From: an uncultured Eubacteriales bacterium
GTDB taxonomy: Bacteria; Bacillota; Clostridia; Oscillospirales; Oscillospiraceae
Assembly: GCA_902475515.1 (NCBI GenBank)
Contig: CABSAB010000086.1
Location: forward strand, 1 to 6,546
Reading direction: 5' to 3'
Length of the DNA: 6,546 nt
Part shown: positions 1 through 5,385 of the stretch, piece by piece
Position numbering within the stretch: position 1 is the stretch's first letter
How the letters are laid out: each line of letters starts with the position of its first letter
Position numbers and translations under genes: made by a program
The notes under the pieces: model-generated
Told to the model about the DNA's origin: nothing
What the model saw: only the letters and a program-made list of their open reading frames with translations
Databases searched by the model: none

Positions 1-4
1 GGCG

Positions 5-859
5 TCAAACTGCTGGAGGGCCGTGGGGAGGAGCGTGGGTCATATCACCGGACCAGGCACGGATCTGGAAGATATCCACCAGACCCTCGCAGAGCTTGCA
101 GTACCGGACAAAGTCCTCAGTGGTATAGCCGCCGTCGGGGAACTCCCGGCCGGAGATTTGGATTTCAATGGGGAAGTCCTTTCCGCAGGTGTCCTTGATG
201 GTCCGGAACAGCTCCAGCGTCAGCCGGGCGCGGTTTTCAAAGCTGCCGCCGTATTCATCCTTCCGCTGGTTAAATACCGGCGACAGGGATTTTGCCAGGA
301 TGGATGTGTCATAGCTCATATAGATATTGACCATATCAAAGCCGATGCTCTGAAGCTCCTGACAGCGGCGGGCAAATTTTTGGATAAAGGTCTGAATTTC
401 TTCCTTGGTCATGCCGGGCAGGGGCTTGCCGTCCCGGCCGAGAATGCACTCGGGGCCGGGCTGCAGAACAGACTCCGGGATGACGGACATATCGTAGATA
501 TCCGAAATGCCTTTGTCGGCGGGCACATAAATCATGGTGGAGGCCGAGGCCACGGAGCCGTGGGCGTGGATGCGGTCGATCATTCGCCGGAAGCAGCGCT
601 TTACCAGGCGGTTTTCCATATCATATTCACTGGTAAACATGGCGTGGGGATCGCAGTCCCGGAACATGCCCGGGGAGCAGGTGACAATGGCCGCACCGTT
701 CTTTGCCAGGGAGGCGGCGAAGTTGATGGTCTGCTCGGTGGGCCAATTTTGGGGACCCTGGATGCCCTCGGGGATACATTTGGAGTTGATGAGCCGGTTT
801 TTGAGGATCAAATTGCCGACCCGTACCGGGCTCAAAATGTTTGCATATCTATGCTGCAT
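5..859 (-). CDS. OYE-type NADH:flavin oxidoreductase, N-terminal barrel part (incomplete at left edge, probable frame break)
   Basis: Old-yellow-enzyme family flavoprotein (FMN-binding TIM barrel; members reduce activated C=C bonds with NAD(P)H). Seen: the N-terminal pattern ILSPVRVGNLILKNRL (residues 8-23), MTKEEI (150-155), GFDMV (173-177) and the family signature SPVFNQRKDEYGGSFENR (193-210). The frame ends after 284 residues at a TGA at 5-7, before the last barrel strands and the C-terminal phosphate-binding region, so it is too short for a working barrel. Between about 16 and 30 a one-base shift opens a frame reading PTALQQFDA to the edge, so the true gene probably continues leftward. 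The start is ATG 857-859, with AAAGGA ten bases upstream; the open frame continues upstream to a GTG at 1078, but that part is an unrelated gene fragment. The His of the usual active-site loop appears to be Tyr180 (IYMSYD). It is the last gene of the minus-strand cluster. The family is clear; the substrate is unknown. Confidence 0.8.
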   Translation of the reverse strand: MQHRYANILSPVRVGNLILKNRLINSKCIPEGIQGPQNWPTEQTINFAASLAKNGAAIVTCSPGMFRDCDPHAMFTSEYDMENRLVKRCFRRMIDRIHAHGSVASASTMIYVPADKGISDIYDMSVIPESVLQPGPECILGRDGKPLPGMTKEEIQTFIQKFARRCQELQSIGFDMVNIYMSYDTSILAKSLSPVFNQRKDEYGGSFENRARLTLELFRTIKDTCGKDFPIEIQISGREFPDGGYTTEDFVRYCKLCEGLVDIFQIRAWSGDMTHAPPHGPPAV

Positions 860-869
860 AGCATATACT

Positions 870-875
870 TCCTTT
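870..875 (-). promoter_or_regulatory. Ribosome binding site that sets the OYE start at 859
   Basis: On the minus strand AAAGGA lies ten bases before ATG 859 and just downstream of the TAA (882-884) that ends the solute-binding protein fragment. It supports a start at 859, where OYE homology begins, instead of the GTG at 1078. Confidence 0.6.
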
Positions 876-881
876 CTTGTT

Positions 882-1171
882 TTATGGTTCATATGCTTCC
901 AAATAGCGGTCAATGCAGCGTTGTAGCCCGAAGTCATATAGCTGTGCAAGAAATGCATCCCAATCAGCGATAAAACTGTGTTCCCCATGACGAACTTCAA
1001 AACTTCGGTATCTGCATAGGTGGAGAGGTCACTCCAGATAGCATTATACTCCGCAGCCTCCTCTAAAGTCAATTCCACCCCGTTTGGCAGGACAAATTCA
1101 CTGTCTTCGCTGGGGTCCTCAACTGCAAAGGAATCGGCGTCCCTAATACCCGTGAGGGTTTTATGCTGCGG
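882..1171 (-). pseudogene. C-terminal remnant of a second family 1 solute-binding protein, frameshifted
   Basis: This is the wreck of an ABC-transporter substrate-binding lipoprotein; only about 85-95 codons of the C-terminus remain. Reading the minus strand from about 1125, one sees EFVLPNGVELTLEEAAEYN, then SDLSTYADTEVLKFVMG. This is the end-of-protein pattern of LipO-like binding proteins, and the intact neighbour has LTSEESEAF, INTYVSEYTLKFITG at the same place. Near 966-968 the frame breaks (one base lost or two gained). The proper tail resumes in another frame as DWDAFLAQLYDFG and runs to a TAA at 882-884. In the unshifted frame the text is meaningless and flows into the OYE gene. The N-terminal ~500 residues and any start are missing. 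The fragment begins directly after the flavodoxin stop and stays in that frame. G+C is about 48% over 901-1140 by hand count, lower than the neighbouring genes. A deletion between two genes, followed by decay, would explain it. Confidence 0.8.
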
Positions 1172-1990
1172 TCAGCTGATGGATTTATAGCACGAACGGG
1201 ATACATTCGGCGTGCCGTCGCCCGTCAGGTAATAATCCTCCAAAATATCAGAGAGCAGCAGCTTTGCTTTTTGAATATCCCGGCTGTCGGGGCGGCGCAT
1301 CAGGTGGTGATGATAATTCCAGCTCCCTTCCACCCGGGTGCCGTCGCCCAGCGTATAGACCTTGGGGTCGGGCTTTGGCTTGCCATGCTCGTTGATCTTC
1401 GCGGCGTCCTGAAGGAGCGCGCGCAGCTTTGGATCGGAAAATTCCTCCGCATCGGGCGCTGCCATATACCGGTCAAATACCGCCGTGGCTTCCATGGTAT
1501 TCACACCCAGATATTCGCCCAGATTTTTCATTTTGAACATGTTGATCTCCCGGCCCGGGCAGGTGTACTCCCCCACGCAGTGGATGCCGTGCTCGTTCAG
1601 CCACAGCCGGAGCTGGCCCATGCCTGCCTCGGTCTCGTCGGGACCGTAAAAGGAGCCTCCGTAGGTGATGAACGCAAGACCCTTGCGGTCTTCGCCCCGG
1701 TTGGCATGCTCCCAGCCGGCTCCCTCCCGGTAGAAGATCCCCGCATCGGGGCCGTGGAGGGCCAGCAGCTTTGTGAGCTGCGGCATGGGAAGCCCGCCGA
1801 TCAGGCCGGAACCGATGCAGACAAACTCATAGTCCTCAAAGTAGGCCTGCCGGTCCTTCAGCTTTTCGCCCTGGGCCTTATACAGGTCCACAGTGAACCC
1901 ATAGAACTCAAACACCTCCCGAAAGGCCAGCGCAATCTTCTCCGTATTTCCGGACATGGAGGCATACAGGATCAGTGCTTTTTTCTCCAT
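1172..1990 (-). CDS. Flavodoxin-family protein with C-terminal extension
   Basis: A probable FMN-binding electron carrier or flavodoxin-fold redox protein, 272 residues, cytoplasmic (no signal peptide or membrane segment). Seen: an N-terminal beta strand ALILYA followed by the phosphate-binding loop SMSGNTE (residues 11-17), a second flavin-loop candidate GSGLIGGLPM (60-69) and a third TYGGSFYG (109-116). This is the order expected of a flavodoxin. Typical flavodoxins have about 140-180 residues; here roughly 90 more follow (from about 180), rich in charged residues and containing NYHHHL (225-230). The extension has no cysteine cluster that would suggest a ferredoxin domain. The start ATG 1988-1990 has AAAGGAGGA (1996-2004) five bases upstream; this site overlaps the stop codon of the lipoprotein gene, so translation is probably coupled. 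It could pass electrons to the nearby OYE (inference). The C-terminus lies next to a deletion scar, so its last residues may not be original. Confidence 0.82.
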   Translation of the reverse strand: MEKKALILYASMSGNTEKIALAFREVFEFYGFTVDLYKAQGEKLKDRQAYFEDYEFVCIGSGLIGGLPMPQLTKLLALHGPDAGIFYREGAGWEHANRGEDRKGLAFITYGGSFYGPDETEAGMGQLRLWLNEHGIHCVGEYTCPGREINMFKMKNLGEYLGVNTMEATAVFDRYMAAPDAEEFSDPKLRALLQDAAKINEHGKPKPDPKVYTLGDGTRVEGSWNYHHHLMRRPDSRDIQKAKLLLSDILEDYYLTGDGTPNVSRSCYKSIS

Positions 1991-2003
1991 CGTGCTCCTC
2001 CTT

Positions 2004-3764
2004 TCAGGCCACGCCGCCACGGGCGCAATACCGGGTATAGGCGTCTTGGATGATACCGGTGACTGCGTCGACGCCCATTCCCTCCAAGGTCTGGCAGTAG
2101 GCGTCAAATTCCGTCAGCGGGGCATCTCCGGTAATGAACTTCAGGGTATACTCGGATACATAGGTGTTGATATCCGCATCCTGCCGGGCAAAGGCCTCGC
2201 TCTCCTCGGAGGTTAGGGTCAGATAGTTCAGGTTTACGATTGAATAGCAATCCTCCGCCGCGGTATTGATGGCCTGATCTGCTGTCCAGACCTCTACGGC
2301 AGCTTCTGCGGAAGGATGCAGTGTGCCTTTTTCCGCATCGGCATCAAAGAGAGTGCAGTAGTTCACGCAATAGAGCATTTTCATACCGTCAACAGAATAA
2401 CCGTCGGGGTTATTGAGGATCAGATCGGTATACTGCGGGACACCATTTGCATCCAGCTCATAGCTTTCGCCCTCGATGCCGTAGGTGCAGAGGTCCGCGC
2501 CGATATCGCTGTACCAGAAATCGCACCACCGGACGGCCAATTCCGCATTTTCTCCATCCGTAACGGAGAAGATGGACTGCAGTTCACTGGAAGACGTGTG
2601 CGCGGGGATGGCCCGGTCTGCCTCCCGGTGGATATTGACGATACCCGCAAGCTCATAATCCGGTGCAGTGGTGCGGCCGGCTTCGATATAGTTTCCGATA
2701 TAGTCCGCCTGGGCGGGGAAAATGCCGCTTTCGCCGGAGGTCACCACACTGGTAAAGGTGGAGAAGGGGCCGTGGAGCTCAAAGGACACAAAGTCGTTGG
2801 AAATGAGCCCCTCCTCATACCACTGGTGCATGGTGGTGAGGTATTCCAGAAATTCTGGACTGGTGGGGCCGAAGGTCACCGTCCCGTCCGGCCATGCGCA
2901 GAAGGTGTCATTATAGCCGCCCATGGTGGAGATGTAGGCCGCCGTCCAGGCAGAGGTCAGGCTGTTGTATGTGCCGGAGGAGCCCATGGCCAGGGGCATA
3001 GAGGGATGGAAGGTATCCTTGAACGCAGTGAGCACGTCGTGGTAATCCTCCACGGTCACAGGGGCATCCATCTGCACCTGGTCCAGCCAGTCCTGACGGA
3101 TGACCCAGCCCTCATAGACCCGGCCCTCCTGCTCGGCAATCTTGTAGAAAGCGCCCAGCTCGCCGTCGTCGGTGGTGATCTTCTGGTATATCTGCGGATT
3201 GCGGGAGAGAAACCCGTCATAAATGGGGCACTGCGCCAGATAATCCGCAAGATCCACAATGATTCCTTCGGAGATGGCCTGGGAAGCGCTTCCGTAGTTC
3301 CCCAGGAAGTTATAGATCAGGTCACAGTAGTCTCCGGAAGCGATCATCAGATTGAAATTTTCCCCTTCGGTCATGTCCGAGACCTCGGTGAATTCCACAT
3401 GGATTCCGGTGAGGGCCTCCGCCTGCTGAATGCTTTTACAGTCCGCGTAGGTGTTCAGAGGCGCGTCGCCGGCGAAGTTGGTGCGGGTCCACACCGTCAG
3501 CGTCTCCGGGCTTTCCACCAGGGGCAGCGACACAGAGCGGTCCAGGGGTTCCGGCTCGGTGGGCTCTTCCACAAGGGATTCCATGGCGGATCCTGCGGAA
3601 ACCTCCGGGGCGGATGGGGACGCCGCCTCGGCGGAGGCTTCCACAGTGGAAAAGGATTCCGCATCCCCAGTGGATGCAGGTGCTGACCCGGTGGGGCTTC
3701 CGCAGGCAGAAAGCAGGCCGAGGATCAGCAGCATCGTAAGCAGCTTGGTTATCATCTTTTTCAT
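2004..3764 (-). CDS. Extracellular solute-binding lipoprotein (family 1, LipO-like)
   Basis: Substrate-binding component of an ABC importer, anchored to the outer face of the membrane; 586 residues. Seen: a lipoprotein signal MKKMITKLLTMLLILGLLSAC with Lys-rich start, hydrophobic core and lipobox LLSAC, so Cys21 is the likely lipidated residue. A flexible linker rich in Ser, Ala, Pro and Glu follows (about 22-75), then a two-lobed binding domain starting at ETLTVWTRTN. Family-type patterns include MHQWYEEGLISNDF and, at the end, LTSEESEAF and INTYVSEYTLKFITG. Such proteins usually bind sugars or oligosaccharides and work with LplB/YtcP-type permeases; none is in the window, so the ligand is open. 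Start choice: AAAGGA (3774-3779) is nine bases from ATG 3764 but only one base from the in-frame ATG 3773, so 3764 is preferred. It is the first gene of the minus-strand cluster, 13 bases before the flavodoxin gene and divergent from the regulator at 3879. Confidence 0.9.
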   Translation of the reverse strand: MKKMITKLLTMLLILGLLSACGSPTGSAPASTGDAESFSTVEASAEAASPSAPEVSAGSAMESLVEEPTEPEPLDRSVSLPLVESPETLTVWTRTNFAGDAPLNTYADCKSIQQAEALTGIHVEFTEVSDMTEGENFNLMIASGDYCDLIYNFLGNYGSASQAISEGIIVDLADYLAQCPIYDGFLSRNPQIYQKITTDDGELGAFYKIAEQEGRVYEGWVIRQDWLDQVQMDAPVTVEDYHDVLTAFKDTFHPSMPLAMGSSGTYNSLTSAWTAAYISTMGGYNDTFCAWPDGTVTFGPTSPEFLEYLTTMHQWYEEGLISNDFVSFELHGPFSTFTSVVTSGESGIFPAQADYIGNYIEAGRTTAPDYELAGIVNIHREADRAIPAHTSSSELQSIFSVTDGENAELAVRWCDFWYSDIGADLCTYGIEGESYELDANGVPQYTDLILNNPDGYSVDGMKMLYCVNYCTLFDADAEKGTLHPSAEAAVEVWTADQAINTAAEDCYSIVNLNYLTLTSEESEAFARQDADINTYVSEYTLKFITGDAPLTEFDAYCQTLEGMGVDAVTGIIQDAYTRYCARGGVA

Positions 3765-3773
3765 TCCGGTCAT

Positions 3774-3779
3774 TCCTTT
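3774..3779 (-). promoter_or_regulatory. Ribosome binding site that sets the lipoprotein start at 3764
   Basis: AAAGGA on the minus strand. It is correctly spaced (nine bases) for ATG 3764 and too close (one base) for ATG 3773. The resulting MKK start also suits a lipoprotein signal peptide better than MTGMKK. Confidence 0.6.
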
Positions 3780-3791
3780 CGATTCTATATG

Positions 3792-3817
3792 GAAACAGCA
3801 TCAAATTCTGCTGTCTC
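3792..3817. repeat. Imperfect inverted repeat, candidate operator in the divergent intergenic region
   Basis: GAAACAGCA and TGCTGTCTC face each other across eight bases; eight of nine arm positions pair, with one mismatch at 3794/3815. The repeat lies directly upstream of the -35 element of the plus-strand promoter and 28 bases upstream of the lipoprotein ATG. It could be an operator acting on both directions, or a hairpin in the lipoprotein mRNA leader. AraC-type proteins often use direct repeats instead, so the binding protein is not implied. Confidence 0.4.
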
Positions 3818-3846
3818 TTGCGGTTTTGTTCCGAATTCGATATAAT
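3818..3846 (+). promoter_or_regulatory. Sigma-A type promoter for the first AraC-type regulator
   Basis: TTGCGG (3818-3823, three of six matches including the key TTG) and a perfect TATAAT (3841-3846) are separated by exactly 17 bases. Transcription would begin near 3853, giving a leader of about 26 bases that contains the strong site AAAGGAGG (3863-3870) eight bases before ATG 3879. A perfect 8-base palindrome, CGAATTCG (3832-3839), sits in the spacer just before the -10 box. Confidence 0.65.
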
Positions 3847-3878
3847 GGGGGCATTCAAGCGGAAAGGAGGCGCCGTCT

Positions 3879-5093
3879 ATGGAAGCGCAGGATATGCAGC
3901 ATAAGAGCACCGTCTCCAAGTATCTGAATTTTCTGTTTACCCGTTCGGCCAGCCTGGGAGAAGCCTTTTACATCCACATGGAGATCGACGGCATGTACCT
4001 GGGAGAGGGCGGCTTTGCCGTGGTTTTGCTGGAACTGCGGGATGTGGAGAGCGCCGCGGAATACTTTTCCCTGACGGAGCGGCTGGAGCAGGTGCTTCGT
4101 GAGAAGCTTGCTCGGTTTGCTATCCACTACGTGGACAGCTATGACAACCGGCTTTCCTGTCTGCTGGCGTTCCCAAGACTCCGGGCAAACACCCCGGCGG
4201 TGGCGGAACAGATGGGCCAGCTGCGCAGGCTTCTGGAGGAGGTTCATAAGACATTCACCGGGGAAACAGGGAAGGGCCTGATCTGTGCGGCCAGTAATAT
4301 GGAGTTTGGCACCGCCGGGATCCAAATGGCATACAGCGAGCTGACCGACCATTTGCAGTATCTCCGGTTTATGCAGATGGACTCCGGTGTGGCAGCCCTT
4401 TCGGACGCTGAGGGCAGCACCCGGTCGCAGATGGACGAAAATCTGTTCCTCAGCGACTGCGCCGATCAAATCTCCCGGCTGCTGCAGGGGCGGCAGTATT
4501 CCGAGGCAAAGGCGCGTATGCTGCTGGCCCTGGACTACTGCATGACGGCAGTGCCGTGGTTCTTTCCCAATATGCGGCTGCGGCTAATTACCTTTTTCAA
4601 CCATCTGGTGTTGGCATTGATCCAGCAAAATCAGATCGCACGGAGCTTTTTTTCGGCCCATGATATACTCACCGCGCTGATGATGGCAGAGACCAGCCAA
4701 GATCTGCGCGCTGAGGCAGAACAATTTTGGCAGGGGCTGGTGGCCCATCTGGAGGAGATGGAACGGCAGCCGGACCTGCTTTGGGTGGCGGCGGTCAACG
4801 AGTATATTGCAAAAATGAGCACCGACCCCAACCTCAGTGTGCTGCAGATTGCCGAACACTTCGGCATGGCGCAGCCCGCAGCCTCCAGCCGGTATAAAAA
4901 ATACGCCGGCTGTACGCTCTCCGATGGCATTCAGACCACCCGCATCCGCCACGCCAAACAACTGCTACAATCCTCCGCCACGCCGCTGGGGAAAATCGCG
5001 GAGACAGTGGGCTATGGCAGCCTGGTCAGCATGAACCGGGCCTTTCAGAAATATGAGGGGGTAGCGCCCCGGCTGCTGCGGTCCCACGGATAA
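3879..5093 (+). CDS. AraC-family transcriptional regulator (YesN-like, soluble), first copy
   Basis: DNA-binding regulator of 404 residues. Seen: a C-terminal AraC-type pair of helix-turn-helix units. The first has LSVLQIAEHFGM (about 319-330). The second has PLGKIAETVGYGS, MNRAFQKYEGVAP (about 370-398) ahead of the last few residues. The N-terminal part has no sugar-binding cupin pattern and no membrane segment. Strand-helix stretches such as GGFAVVLLELRDV (44-56) and RLSCLLAFPR (91-100) resemble the degenerate GGDEF-like middle domain of large Clostridial YesN-type regulators, here without their membrane sensor (inference from pattern, not proven). A helical linker occupies about 190-300. 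The start ATG 3879 has AAAGGAGG at good spacing. Being divergent from the lipoprotein/flavodoxin/OYE cluster, it is the likely local regulator of that cluster. It is followed by a related regulator. The effector is unknown. Confidence 0.88.
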   Translation: MEAQDMQHKSTVSKYLNFLFTRSASLGEAFYIHMEIDGMYLGEGGFAVVLLELRDVESAAEYFSLTERLEQVLREKLARFAIHYVDSYDNRLSCLLAFPRLRANTPAVAEQMGQLRRLLEEVHKTFTGETGKGLICAASNMEFGTAGIQMAYSELTDHLQYLRFMQMDSGVAALSDAEGSTRSQMDENLFLSDCADQISRLLQGRQYSEAKARMLLALDYCMTAVPWFFPNMRLRLITFFNHLVLALIQQNQIARSFFSAHDILTALMMAETSQDLRAEAEQFWQGLVAHLEEMERQPDLLWVAAVNEYIAKMSTDPNLSVLQIAEHFGMAQPAASSRYKKYAGCTLSDGIQTTRIRHAKQLLQSSATPLGKIAETVGYGSLVSMNRAFQKYEGVAPRLLRSHG

Positions 5094-5385
5094 CTTTATT
5101 GTAAGGGGATATGCGGCCCGCCGCAATTTCCAGTTCCGAAGTGTTTGATCGTGCTGCATAACAATTCGTATACAGGGATAGGCTGAGATGAAATGTGCGA
5201 TTTGACATGGAAGCAACGTTTGTTTGAAAAACAGGACAATATTCTCGAATTTATCGCATAGGATATATTTTTGCTGTGGCAGATAAATCACATGAAACAA
5301 CACATCCGGTATAAAATGTCTGCTTTTTGATGCGTTTGTGCCACTTGATGAAACTATATGGCTCCATGACGGGAGGTGCCTGGCC
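5094..5385. other. Intergenic region between the two regulators, with a candidate promoter
   Basis: 292 bases with no credible gene, visibly more A+T rich than the flanks. It holds a possible promoter on the plus strand: TTGATC (5145-5150), 18 bases, then TATACA (5169-5174). The segment AATTCGTATACAGGG here resembles AATTCGATATAATGGG at the first regulator's promoter. A lone consensus -35 TTGACA is at 5202-5207 without a good -10 at normal distance, and TATATT (5264-5269) and TATAAA (5310-5315) lack -35 partners. The small hairpin TGCGG/CCGCA at 5112-5125 has no proper T-run. The start of the second regulator's transcript is therefore uncertain. Confidence 0.4.
5371..5378 (+). promoter_or_regulatory. 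Ribosome binding site that sets a GTG start at 5386
   Basis: GGGAGGTG lies nine bases (counted from GGAGG) before GTG 5386-5388. The earlier in-frame GTG at 5338 has no such site in front of it. Proteins starting at 5386 begin (M)QHRSE, which resembles MQHKS near the start of the first regulator. Confidence 0.6.

Noticed and set aside
23..973. Plus-strand open frame opposite the OYE gene
   Set aside because: The minus strand carries unmistakable OYE signatures; the plus-strand product is low-complexity and has no convincing ribosome site.
1172..1174. TGA between flavodoxin and the in-frame downstream remnant as a read-through or selenocysteine codon
   Set aside because: The downstream frame is a broken gene fragment, not a flavodoxin extension, and no stem-loop resembling a selenocysteine element was noticed after the stop.
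1991..2107. Upstream extension of the flavodoxin to an ATG at 2107
   Set aside because: It would overlap the end of the lipoprotein gene; the added residues look like frame-shadow text, and ATG 1990 has an excellent ribosome site and begins the flavodoxin fold at once.
2316..3686. Long plus-strand open frame of 456 codons opposite the lipoprotein gene
   Set aside because: It is antisense to a clear lipoprotein gene with a good ribosome site; its translation is rich in Gly, His and Val and has no recognisable domain, as expected for an antisense shadow of a GC-rich gene.
3855..4469. Minus-strand open frames inside the first regulator, and a similar one at 4965-5585
   Set aside because: They overlap a well-supported AraC-type gene and an intergenic region, and show no family pattern.
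5112..5125. TGCGG/CCGCA hairpin after the first regulator as a terminator
   Set aside because: The stem has only five pairs and is followed by ATTTCC, not a T-run.
5202..5207. TTGACA as the promoter of the second regulator
   Set aside because: No acceptable -10 box occurs 16-18 bases downstream (the 17-base position reads TGAAAA).
5293..5331. A 12-codon open frame (MKQHIRYKMSAF) as a leader peptide
   Set aside because: There is no ribosome binding site before it and no associated attenuator structure.
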